Source of the DNA: Lachnospiraceae bacterium
Lineage (GTDB): Bacteria > Bacillota > Clostridia > Lachnospirales > Lachnospiraceae
Length of the DNA: 58,985 bases
Assembly (NCBI GenBank): GCA_017624495.1
Contig: JAGAMY010000033.1
Coordinates: 1 to 58,985 of the forward strand
Direction of reading: 5' to 3'
Each line of letters starts with the position of its first letter. Position 1 is the first letter of the stretch. A program made the translations under genes and the position numbers. The notes beneath the pieces are model-generated. The model searched no databases, had not been told where the DNA came from, and saw nothing but the letters and a program-made list of their open reading frames with translations. Of the stretch, positions 8,183 to 18,500 are shown one piece after another.

Positions 8183-9505
8183 TTACTGTAATTCATTTTC
8201 AATCTGCTGCTGTGCTTCTGCTAAGGACTGTCCAATATCTGCATCACTTTCAAAAATAGAATTTAAGGTTACAGAACAAAATATGGAGTTAATCATTGGA
8301 TACGCATCCGTTGATTTTACCAGTGAAATTTCGTCCCTCATGGCATTTAATACGTCAAAGGGGTTATTCACAAAATACTTTACATATACATTTTCTTCAT
8401 CATGGGTAAATTCCTCCATTGTCCATACTTCCGTGTTACACGGGTCGAATCCTAAATTCTTCCAAAGACCAATTGCACCTTCTGTAGACAATTTTGCATA
8501 ACCAAGAAAATCTTTTGCTAACTCTGCATCCTCGCACTGATTCGTCACACATGTGCCTGTACCACCGCCACCAACGGAGCATGGCATGCCTTTTTCAAAT
8601 ACAGGCACTTTTCCAATGGCAATTTTTCCTTCCAAATCCGGCATATAGCTTGTATAACGGGACATCTGCCATAATGGCATGACTGCACAGGCAAACTCTC
8701 CCGCATTATAACACGGATAGGCTTCCTTTGTGTCAGGATTTCCACCGGGAATTGTTGCAGCAATTCCCAAATCCTGAAATTCTTTTAATAATTCAAGTGC
8801 TTTTTTCGCTTCTTTCGTATTGACATCTACCGTTCCATCTTTATTTACCCAGTCAGTGCCCTGCTGTGCAAGAAGAACATTTAGCTGCCATAAAGCACCT
8901 GTATCTACAGAAATCATATATTTTCCTGTGGCTTCTTTTACCTTCACACCAGCCTCTTTGAAGTCCTCCCATGTCACAATTTCCTCATAATTCACACCAG
9001 CGGCTTTTAAAATTTCCATATTATAAAAACATACTGTTGCGCCTACATGACTGGGTACTCCGTAATTTTTACCCTCTTTGCTGTACAATTCAATTCTCGA
9101 TTCCACCAGCTTATCCCGGTATTCATCAATCATATCGTTTAATGGCTCTAGCTGTGGCTCACCCTTTAAGAAGTTTGCATATTTACCAATTTCAATATCC
9201 ACAATATCCGGTGCACCTTCACCGGACTGTAATGCAATCTGCAATTTACTGTGCATATCATCATAAGACAATACGTTTACCGTTAAAGCGATTTGCCGAT
9301 TCGGATGATTTGTATTCCATTTGTCGCACATATCCTGAAAATGATTGCCATGGAGTTCTAAAAATGTCCAATATTCCAATTCTGTCACAGTTGGTTTTCC
9401 TTCATTTTCTACGGTTTCTTCTGCTTTTGCTCCGCAACCGGAAAGAAATCCTATGGTCATTAGGAACGCTAATGTTATTGCTAAAATTTTTCTTCGTATT
9501 TTCAT
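8183..9505 (-). CDS. ABC sugar-binding lipoprotein
   Basis: This 440-residue extracellular solute-binding protein of the family 1 type has a lipoprotein signal (FLMTIGFLSGC, lipid Cys about 24). Typical stretches include YWTFLELHGNHFQDMCDKWNT, EGAPDIVDIEIGKYANFL, YGVPSHVGATVCFYNMEIL and TWEDFKEAG. It is the last gene of the arabinofuranosidase block, 22 nt after the DUF5695-like gene. No permease or ATPase gene is adjacent, so it must work with a transporter encoded elsewhere. A saccharide ligand released by the neighbouring enzymes is inferred. Confidence 0.9.
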   Translation of the reverse strand: MKIRRKILAITLAFLMTIGFLSGCGAKAEETVENEGKPTVTELEYWTFLELHGNHFQDMCDKWNTNHPNRQIALTVNVLSYDDMHSKLQIALQSGEGAPDIVDIEIGKYANFLKGEPQLEPLNDMIDEYRDKLVESRIELYSKEGKNYGVPSHVGATVCFYNMEILKAAGVNYEEIVTWEDFKEAGVKVKEATGKYMISVDTGALWQLNVLLAQQGTDWVNKDGTVDVNTKEAKKALELLKEFQDLGIAATIPGGNPDTKEAYPCYNAGEFACAVMPLWQMSRYTSYMPDLEGKIAIGKVPVFEKGMPCSVGGGGTGTCVTNQCEDAELAKDFLGYAKLSTEGAIGLWKNLGFDPCNTEVWTMEEFTHDEENVYVKYFVNNPFDVLNAMRDEISLVKSTDAYPMINSIFCSVTLNSIFESDADIGQSLAEAQQQIENELQ

Positions 9506-9527
9506 ACTTATCCATCCTGTCTGCTGC

Positions 9528-12500
9528 TTATTTTTTTACTATAACATTTACTTTTGTATATACGCCATTTTGTGCATACACATAAATCTTACATTTTCCC
9601 TTCTTTTTGTCAGTAATCACACCATTTTTGTTTACAAAAGCTACTTTTGTATTGTCTGATTCAAACATGACTTTACGGTGTTCCTGCAATTTCTTTCCAA
9701 AGGTCTGCTTTACCTTTACTTTCAATTTAAGCTTCTTCCCTTTTCCGGATAATGTAACCTTAGATTTGTGTACTTTTACTTTCTTAACATTTGCATATTT
9801 CGCACTTTTGGTAGCTGCGTGGATGGCTTTGGAAGTAGACAGTATCTTGGCCTTTCCATCCTTCATTTTATATGCCTGTACAATGTACTTATAATAGGTT
9901 GCCTTTGCTAAGTTTTTATGGGTGTATGCTGTGGTTGTATTCTTTTCAATAATACTTAATACCTTATAGGCATACTTTTTCCCTTTTGTATTACATTTAT
10001 TTCCAAAGACCACATACCCATCTGCCTCTGCCACTTTTGACCACTGAATTTTGTTGCTTGTGGCTTTAGAGGTTTTTACCAATGCTTTTAATGTGCCAAA
10101 CTCTGCATTTTTTGCATCTTCATCCATACCGCTCGGTAAACCCGGATTATTGATGATTATGCTTTCTGCCGTTGGTGCTGTAACTTTCTGTGTTAAATCA
10201 TTTCCTGCTGTATTAACATCTTCTGTTTTCTCTGTGTCTTTTGGATTTTCAGATGTATTCGGATTCTCCGGTTCTTTTGGATTCTCCGGTTCTTTTGGGT
10301 TCTCCGGTTCTTTCGGTTCTTCTTCCTTAGCCGCTTCACCGAATACACGCCATTCTATCAAACCAATACCATCGGAAAATTCTGCCGGTTTGCAGATAGT
10401 AATACGAAATGCTTCCGTAGTAACTTCATCAAAAGTTGTGGCATTAAAGCCATCTATTGCAATTTGATACCCTTTGGCATTGGTTACTTCCTGCCATTTT
10501 CCTTCGCTGTCTAAATATTCATACACATAGGAATCCGGGATTAAAATTCCACCGCCATCGGTCCAGAAATACACATCACTACCTGCAATTTTTACAGGAA
10601 TTCCCCATGTATAGGTTACACTTTCTTTTGTTGAAGTATTTCCCCATGTACCGTAGTGTGGCTGTCCGTCAAAGCTATTGTTATCATATACAATACCATC
10701 ATTTACTGCATCTACGGTTTCCCAATCTGATACATAAGAAGCCGTCGGTTCTGCTGTAAATGCAATATTTCCTTCCACTGTCGGCGTTAGTTCTAACATG
10801 GCTGTATATAGTTTTTTCACTGCTATATCTAACTCTTCCTGTGTGACACCTTTCTTCCCAAGTAAATCTTTTGCTTCTTTAAGTTCAGCCTCCACTTTTT
10901 CCATTCCGGCTGTAAACAATTCTGTATTTAAGCTTTCTGCTTTTTTTATGGCACTGTTTAGTACTTTCCGGTTTAGAGGATTCCCCTCTCTATAGCCGTA
11001 GACCTTCCATTCGATTACACCACAGCCTAACGCAGCCGGAAGCATCGTCACACGAAGTGCCTTTGTATATACCGGAGCAAATGTCGTGGTGTTGTACTGA
11101 TTAAGTTCCACGCCAAAGCCCTGTGCCTGTGTCACATCATGCCAGCTTTCATCTTCACCCAGATATTCAATACTGTAATTTGCCGGAGCAAAGTTTCCAT
11201 TACCATCTTTAAAGAAATAGATATCTGTTTGGGAAATCATCTGCTCCTCTTCCCAGTCATAACGAATCCATGCTGCTCCTCCCTGATTTCCACCATTCCA
11301 GTTATGCCAGAGACCACCGGACATATCTGCTGAATATAATGGTTCATTTTCATCATTTAAGGTATCTACTCCACCTAAGTCAGCCGGATGATTATAAATT
11401 GCTGTGGGTACTGCTTCCGGTGCAATATTCTGTAATGTACCGGCAACTACAACCACATGAACGGTTACTTCCATTTCCGTTCCTTCCACCTGACCATTTA
11501 CTGTAAAACTGCCCTGTTCCTTTACCTTATCTTCATCCACAGTTTCCCATACGACTGCCTGCTTTTTATACATTCCATCAGAATATAATACAGATATCGT
11601 TTCCGGCAACTGTGGTACTTCTCCCACAGCAGTTACCACAGTTTCTTCTTTTGCAGAAAGCATTGTAGCTGTTTCATTGTTTCCATAGGCTTCTTTTACT
11701 TCATCCTCTGTCATTGCAACGGACTTCATTACAAAATTATCTGCAACTGCATTTAAAAACGCATCCGTTTCCGCTTTTCCACGTCCAATAAAATAACGGT
11801 TACTTTCTGCAATATCTTTAAGCACTAAGCCGGTTTCTTTTAATTCTGCATATTTTATACCATCAATATAAAGTGCATAATCATCCGCATTTGCCGTTAA
11901 TGCAATATTTTTCCAATATCCTGCTGCAAATTCTACTCCCGCATTTGCTGTATTTCCATTTACAGTTAAAGCTACTTCATTTCCATTCACAAATTTAAGG
12001 ACACACGCATCACCAAATCGTAGTATTGTGGTATGGTTTGCCTGTGTTTCCGCTAAATACAAGTCCATGGAAATGGTCGCATTTGTTACTCGTTCTGTCA
12101 GACTATGGGGCAGTTCTAAATATCCACCGGATATTTTACCATTCATTTTAAGTCCTTTACTGTCTTCGTCTTTTCCTGCTACAAGTTGTGGATTGTAGGT
12201 CAATGTACCAAAGTATTCTTTTCCGGCCGGGGTTTTTACATATCTATTATCTGCGGAAATGCTTTCAAAATCATATACCGCCAGAATTTCGGGTTTGTCT
12301 TCATTTTCCGTTACCGTATATACAACCGTATCACTTTCCTGATATTCTCCATCATCCACAGTAAGCTTTAGCGTATATACACCTGTTTTATCAAAAGATA
12401 CCTCTGAAATTCGTTTATCTGCATTTGCAATTATAGGCTTTGCATCCCATGGAGCGTCAATAACTTCCCATGCATATGCCAATGTCGCATTTACATAGCC

Positions 12501-15500
12501 ATCGTCTACAGCCTTACCTTCTAATCGGACATTGTCAGAAATTGCTACACTTACATCTTCGCCTGCATCCACAATCGGTTTTTCATTTGCAAAGGCTTCA
12601 CCTTTTTCTACTTTTACCACTGCTGTTTCTGCTGCCGGAAGTGCCACGGTTACCCTTGCAGTTTCCCCTTCCACTGCCTGAAAGCTTCCAACTGTCACAT
12701 CATCGACAAAAATCCGATAAGAACCTGCTGCTAACCCTGTAAAATCAATCTCTGTCTCATGAGCCGTCTGTTCAATATTTTTTATGGATAATTCCACCAA
12801 AGAGCTGTCTGTTCCTACCCTTGCCAATGTATACTGATCCCGCATCAATTCGATGTAAAGACCTTTATTTAGAAAGTTTAATTTTGTAAATAAACCATCT
12901 AACGGTACTACGGTATAAAGGTTTGCATCTTCTGTCACGTCACATCCATAACCAAATAAACCAAACACATTATCCTCCACCACATCTGAAGATAAAATCT
13001 GTAATGCACCAAACAAACCTAAATCCGCTTCACCTGCCATTTGCCGCCAGCCATTATGCAGATAACCTTCGCCTGTACCCTGTCCACCAAGGTTTCCCAT
13101 TTCTGACTGATAAGTCCATGAAACTGCTCCGATATTTTCTGCATCTGCATCAATCTGACCGGAGTTGATACAGGTCAAATTTGCAAGTTTTGCTGCATAA
13201 TTCACCCTTGCCGCATCAGAAATTTCATTTTCTGTCATACCATTGTCCTGTAAGCGCAGCCAGTCATCCATACAATATCCTGCAAGAGAGGCTGTATACT
13301 GGAAATTCCACCAGTTTTCTCCACATATTGTAGTAGGATTTGCATAATGATACCACACAGGTTGTACACCACGACAGGCTCTTGTTTTTGCATCAATTTT
13401 TTGCATCATGGCAGATGCATTTTCTGTATCATTTGAAAGATTTATCTTTGCCAAAGTATATACAGCTTCTTCTCCGGTATTGTCATAGGTATATTCTGAA
13501 CCATAAGGATATTTCGTATTTTTAAAGTTCGCATATTTCTGATTCATAATTTCTACGATATTCTGTGCCTGTGCATAATATCCTTCATCACGCAATGCAG
13601 AAATAATAGCCGGAGTAGTAAGCTCTCCCATCAGTCCGGTTTCCCAGTTGTATCCTACGCCTTCACCATATAATGCTTTTAAAATGTTATATGCACGAAG
13701 TAAATAGGTATCCTTTTCTTCGATATATTCCACCATATCCGGGTATTTTTTTACAATTTTGTACATAGAAAAATAGGTATTATAAATATGCGGATAAGCA
13801 TAACCTCTTCCATCCGGAGAAGTATTTGGTGCCACCATTAAGAAATCATGCACCTTAAAATCTTTCTGGTGTTCCCGCATCAGCCCATTCCATATGGCTA
13901 CATCCAGATACTGGTCTACCGCCTCAATTTCCTTTGCCACCGGCTGATATACATTCTTTTCTGCAATGTATGTGCCATGGGTAAGTCCCCAGTCATCGCC
14001 CCAGCCCCAGTAGTTTTTCTCCCAATATGTAGGGTCAGTTTCTGCTCGTAACTGTTTTGTATCCATCATCCAGTCGTCAAATACCTTATCTCCAATTTCT
14101 CCCGGTGTCTGCAGCTGTGTTTTTTCTACCATAAAGTCAGAATGGGTTTCTAATGCCTCTGCCACTTCATCCATCATATAAAACTGTAATACGGTCTGTT
14201 TGTCATCATATTTTACAAGTACGTTATTTTGTCCTAAATCCTCAAATTTGATGTCATAGATATGATACTGCTCACCATCCACCATCTTCGTTTCCGCAAA
14301 TTTAACATATGTACCGATATTTGTCTTTACACAGTCCATAAAATTGCTGACTGTATTTGGGTTGCCTGTATGAAGCCCTGTTTCATGTGGACAGTTGATT
14401 TCAAAGGAAATATCCTCCGCAGGTATACTTGTGTGCAGATACATTTTCCCCGGCATATTTACCGCATAGGTCATACCCGGAACTGCAACTGCATCCATGA
14501 TACCTTCCTTATATAAAATAGATTTCATATCTGCTTCGTCTTCTGCTATTGAAAAATTGAATGCATAGGTTTTTGATTCTCCTGCCTGTAAAGTTAAGGA
14601 TGTGTTATCTAAATATCCTCGATTTGTGGATTTAATTACGTCAGAATGAATATAAAATACATTCAAGCCATTTGCCCAGCCACTTTCATCCTGACACCAT
14701 GCTCTTTCATCCTCTGTGCGCTCCATTACTCTCCAATGGTCTTGATATTCAAATCCTGCACCTGTGGATACATCCGGTGTCATTACAAGAAACTGTCCTA
14801 AACCACTAGGTCTATTTACATATATATAGGATGCATCTTTTCCCACAAAACTGTGGTCTAGCGTTCTTGTTTCATAAATTTCTTCCCCACCCGGCCAATA
14901 TTCATTAAAGGCAAGCGGTACACCAAAATCACCGATGATTAATGCATCCTCTTTTGTATTTGTTACGGTAATTTCCCAGCGCAGCTTTCCATCGACTTCT
15001 AAGGAATAGGTTTCTGTCAGCCTAAAATCTTTAATTCCCTTTTCTTCCGTGGCATTTTCATACGTCACTACAACCTTATTGTCCTTAAGCTCTACCTTTC
15101 GACCACTGTCTGAACGTCCTGTATTCTGCTCACTCCACTCTGTCACATCACCGGATTTTACCTTAAACATCAATTCACCCATCCACTGATGTCCTGCCGC
15201 TTCAGCCTGTGCTGCTGCATTTTCACTATTTAGCACATAGTTTGTGGGATATAAATCATTCCTAATCTGTAAGCTGTGAATATTGCCATATTTTCCGGTT
15301 TCTACAATAAAATAGTCATTCGAGAGTCTATATCCCTCTGTAGTTTCCTCCACGACTACATGATTTTCTGCCTTTTCAGAAAACAAAGTCTTTGACATAT
15401 TGTGTTCTGCCGCAGATACGCTTCTGCTAAACGGTAAAGACGTCATTGATACTGCCACTGTTAATATCACCGCCAGTAATTTTGCCTTATTTTTTTTGTT

Positions 15501-15515
15501 TCGTACGTTCTTCAT
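9528..15515 (-). CDS. Giant secreted DUF5695-like multidomain protein
   Basis: This 1995-residue protein has a signal peptide (about 1-36, ending SVSAA). Approximate order: a large N-terminal region (37-970) resembling DUF5695, with a beta-rich front and a helical, alpha/alpha-barrel-like part (WGWGDDWGLTHGTY, YNWETGLMGELTTPAI, YHYANPTTICGENWWNFQYT); PKD/cadherin-like domain (975-1075); LamG-like jellyroll (1078-1285); Ig-like Big_4 (1290-1355); F5/8-type C domain (1361-1508); FIVAR helical repeat (1510-1575); second F5/8-type domain (1581-1725); KEPENP repeat linker; Fn3-like (1811-1900); C-terminal Lys-rich Ig-like domain. The domain style says secreted polysaccharide-active enzyme, but no reaction is established for this core to my knowledge. 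Its place between beta-L-arabinofuranosidase and sugar-binding protein genes suggests a glycan substrate. The DUF5695 name is from memory of the family pattern. Confidence 0.75.
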   Translation of the reverse strand: MKNVRNKKNKAKLLAVILTVAVSMTSLPFSRSVSAAEHNMSKTLFSEKAENHVVVEETTEGYRLSNDYFIVETGKYGNIHSLQIRNDLYPTNYVLNSENAAAQAEAAGHQWMGELMFKVKSGDVTEWSEQNTGRSDSGRKVELKDNKVVVTYENATEEKGIKDFRLTETYSLEVDGKLRWEITVTNTKEDALIIGDFGVPLAFNEYWPGGEEIYETRTLDHSFVGKDASYIYVNRPSGLGQFLVMTPDVSTGAGFEYQDHWRVMERTEDERAWCQDESGWANGLNVFYIHSDVIKSTNRGYLDNTSLTLQAGESKTYAFNFSIAEDEADMKSILYKEGIMDAVAVPGMTYAVNMPGKMYLHTSIPAEDISFEINCPHETGLHTGNPNTVSNFMDCVKTNIGTYVKFAETKMVDGEQYHIYDIKFEDLGQNNVLVKYDDKQTVLQFYMMDEVAEALETHSDFMVEKTQLQTPGEIGDKVFDDWMMDTKQLRAETDPTYWEKNYWGWGDDWGLTHGTYIAEKNVYQPVAKEIEAVDQYLDVAIWNGLMREHQKDFKVHDFLMVAPNTSPDGRGYAYPHIYNTYFSMYKIVKKYPDMVEYIEEKDTYLLRAYNILKALYGEGVGYNWETGLMGELTTPAIISALRDEGYYAQAQNIVEIMNQKYANFKNTKYPYGSEYTYDNTGEEAVYTLAKINLSNDTENASAMMQKIDAKTRACRGVQPVWYHYANPTTICGENWWNFQYTASLAGYCMDDWLRLQDNGMTENEISDAARVNYAAKLANLTCINSGQIDADAENIGAVSWTYQSEMGNLGGQGTGEGYLHNGWRQMAGEADLGLFGALQILSSDVVEDNVFGLFGYGCDVTEDANLYTVVPLDGLFTKLNFLNKGLYIELMRDQYTLARVGTDSSLVELSIKNIEQTAHETEIDFTGLAAGSYRIFVDDVTVGSFQAVEGETARVTVALPAAETAVVKVEKGEAFANEKPIVDAGEDVSVAISDNVRLEGKAVDDGYVNATLAYAWEVIDAPWDAKPIIANADKRISEVSFDKTGVYTLKLTVDDGEYQESDTVVYTVTENEDKPEILAVYDFESISADNRYVKTPAGKEYFGTLTYNPQLVAGKDEDSKGLKMNGKISGGYLELPHSLTERVTNATISMDLYLAETQANHTTILRFGDACVLKFVNGNEVALTVNGNTANAGVEFAAGYWKNIALTANADDYALYIDGIKYAELKETGLVLKDIAESNRYFIGRGKAETDAFLNAVADNFVMKSVAMTEDEVKEAYGNNETATMLSAKEETVVTAVGEVPQLPETISVLYSDGMYKKQAVVWETVDEDKVKEQGSFTVNGQVEGTEMEVTVHVVVVAGTLQNIAPEAVPTAIYNHPADLGGVDTLNDENEPLYSADMSGGLWHNWNGGNQGGAAWIRYDWEEEQMISQTDIYFFKDGNGNFAPANYSIEYLGEDESWHDVTQAQGFGVELNQYNTTTFAPVYTKALRVTMLPAALGCGVIEWKVYGYREGNPLNRKVLNSAIKKAESLNTELFTAGMEKVEAELKEAKDLLGKKGVTQEELDIAVKKLYTAMLELTPTVEGNIAFTAEPTASYVSDWETVDAVNDGIVYDNNSFDGQPHYGTWGNTSTKESVTYTWGIPVKIAGSDVYFWTDGGGILIPDSYVYEYLDSEGKWQEVTNAKGYQIAIDGFNATTFDEVTTEAFRITICKPAEFSDGIGLIEWRVFGEAAKEEEPKEPENPKEPENPKEPENPNTSENPKDTEKTEDVNTAGNDLTQKVTAPTAESIIINNPGLPSGMDEDAKNAEFGTLKALVKTSKATSNKIQWSKVAEADGYVVFGNKCNTKGKKYAYKVLSIIEKNTTTAYTHKNLAKATYYKYIVQAYKMKDGKAKILSTSKAIHAATKSAKYANVKKVKVHKSKVTLSGKGKKLKLKVKVKQTFGKKLQEHRKVMFESDNTKVAFVNKNGVITDKKKGKCKIYVYAQNGVYTKVNVIVKK

Positions 15516-15563
15516 TTTTCTTTTTCCCCTTTTTAAATTTTTATCCTGTAAGTAACAGAAAGG

Positions 15564-15587
15564 GGCTGCGCACTCTCGTGCGCAGCC
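15564..15587 (-). other. Strong intergenic stem-loop between GH127 and DUF5695-like genes
   Basis: A perfect 10-bp GC-rich stem (GGCTGCGCAC, loop GAGA, GTGCGCAGCC) lies 10 nt after the GH127 stop. It is followed by CCTTTCTGTT rather than a real U-run. It may stabilise the upstream mRNA end or terminate weakly. Confidence 0.65.
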
Positions 15588-15596
15588 TCAGATAAA

Positions 15597-18500
15597 CTAT
15601 TTAATTTTTACAGAACCTGCTGTTTTCGCTTTCTTTAACAGCGTTTTGTATTTTTTCAACTGTTTGTTTGGTACATCAATTTTTGCTTTCTTTGCAATGC
15701 CTTTAAATGCATATTTGCCAATAGATTTCGGTGATGTACAGGAAATCTTCACATTCTTTAATTTCTTTGCATTGTAGAATGCTTTCTTTCCAATGGTATG
15801 TACATTCTTTGGAATGGTAACACTTGTCAGTTTTTTCATCTTTGCAAAGGCATTGGCTTTAATAGATACCACCTTACAGGAAACACCTTTTACAGTCACT
15901 GTATTGTTGATAGTGATTTTCTTTGCATTTTTCTTTTCCGGTGCAATCGCCTGTGCTTCTTTCTTTTCTGCATTTGTCACAAGGTATTTTACACCTTTTA
16001 CAGTTATTGTATCACCTTTTGCCAGAATATTCTCTTTGCCTGTGTTGTCACTACCCGGCTGACTTTGTCCTCCGGTCTGACTTTCGCCACCTGTTTGACT
16101 TCCACCTCCGGTCTGACTTTCGTCTTCGGTCTGGCTTCCACCGCCTGTCTGACTTCCACCTCCGGTCTGACTTCCGCCGCCTGTCTGGTTTCCACCTCCG
16201 GTCTGACTTCCACCTTCGGATTCATTTCCGCCTGATTCACTTCCACCCGGTTCATTTTCCTCCGGCTCTACATAACTTACTTTCCAACGAAGAATACCAT
16301 TTGCTGCCGCCTCACCATGTACCGTCAACACAAGTCTTACTGCTGTTGTGGTAATGGTTTCGAATTTAATTGTATTATATGTATCTACTGCAATCACATC
16401 TGCATACGCACTATGCATTTTGGCTTCCTGCCATGTACCCTCTGTATCCTGATACATAACTTTAATGCTTGCCGGGATTCTTGTTCCACCTGCATCATCA
16501 TACCAGAATACATCAAAGGTGTTCATTGTCACTTCTGTATCCCAGTCATACTGTACATAATGCTCAGTCCCTGCTGTCTGCGGCCAGTTTCCCCAGCCCT
16601 GTCCCGGAGTATAAGAAATTGTCGGCTCCCAGTCTTTCATGATACCATCTAAATTCTCCCACTCCGCTGTATAATCTGAAGATACGGATGCACTATACTC
16701 TAAATGTGCAGCATCTGGTGTCGGTGGATTGATAAGCCGGAAACTTCCTTCAATCATTAAATCCGTATTTACATTTTCTACGGTATAGGTATTATCTTCA
16801 CCAATTTCTACAGCTTCACCATTAATCGTCAGCACTTTCACCATATAACCATCATTTGGTACAGCGGTAATCACAAGACTGCTTCCTTCTTTTACCATAT
16901 CCGCATCAATGGTAAATGTACCACGTTTTGGTGTACCATTCGTAATTTTTGCTTCATACCATTTACTGCCATCATCATTTGCTGTCAAAATTTTAAAATA
17001 TGCATGATAAGCTTCTGTTGCATATTCCGGTGCAAACATTGGCGCAAATGTATAACCGTTTGCTGTTAATCTCGGGAAACCTGTTGCACCATCTGTAGAA
17101 ACCTTGATAGAATCTGAAAGGTTCGCAGATAATACAAGAGTTTTCCAATCCGTTGTACTTAATTTTGCAGCCATAACAAATGGTCCATACATGACACTGC
17201 CCACTTCTGTACTGCCAAGTTTATCCGGTGTTTTATCCAGATGTAATGTCCATGGCATGGTGATTTCGATAATATCTCCTGCTTTTACATCTTTTACTGT
17301 AACATATGTACTGATTTCAGGGTTTGTAACTGCTTCTACACCATTTACGGTTACTACAAAGCCCTCTGTTGCCCAGTATGGCACACGAAGCTTCATATCA
17401 AAGCTCTGTGCTTCTGCGCCATCTAAAGCTTCTACTGTCAATTTTGTATCTTCTGAAGGATAGTTGGTTTCCTGAATAACCTTTACGCCCTTTTCTTCCC
17501 ATGTAACTGTGGATGGAAGATATAAGCCTACATATAATTCTTCTGCTGTTTTCGCATACGCTGCTTCCTGATATTTTACATGATTTTCCATACCTGTACC
17601 ATGACAGCAGGTAAAGGAATCATAATCCCCACCAAAGCTTCTTACGGAACCCGGTCCAATTGGCAGCATATAGGTTGTACCATTGTGCATATGTGCGGTT
17701 ACATTTGGTGTCTGGGATGCAAGAATCTGGTTGTATAAGGTTCTCTCATAATAATCCATATATTCTGCATCGTCCGGATTATAATTATTTAACATCTTTG
17801 TGAGCTTTAACATATTATAAGCTGCACAGGTTTCACAGTTGGTTGTTCCTGCGATATAATTTGCCTGTTCATATGGCTGTTTAAACTTCTCACCTGTACC
17901 TACTCCACCAATGGAATATGCATATCTAGAAACAATCATCTGCCAGAAGTTTTCTGCAATATCATAATACTCTACTTCCGGTTTTCCAGCTTCTACCGTT
18001 GCTTCGTAAATTTCCATTGCTCCAATAATCTGTGGAATGTGCTGGTTTGCATGACGTTCTGCAATATCGTCCACATTTACTTTTAATTTGTTAAAGAAGT
18101 TTGTATTATCAAATAATTTTGCACCTTCTAAATAAGCAGTATCACCTGTGTAGATATATAACTGTGCCAGTGATTCATTAAATCCACCAAATTCACCTGC
18201 AATATACATATCCCACATAGCTGTAAGCTGATCCTGATCGCATGCGCCAAGATGTTCACATACCCATGTACCTAAATCTTTTGCAATATCTAATGCTTCT
18301 TCATTTCCTGTATAGGTATACGCATCTAAATATCCTGCCATTAATTTGTGTAAGGTGTAATACGGTGCCCAAATTCCGCTGTCTGCACCACCATATGGTG
18401 TATACTGTTCTAATAATGCAAACTGATCCGGTGAATATGCACTAATAAAGCCTTCTCCCCATGTGTTCGGGTCAGTACTCCATGTGGATACCTTTACACC

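Noticed and set aside
16004-16255. Separate small gene within the SQTGGG linker region
   Set aside because: It is a shadow frame created by the repeat; there is no ribosome site.
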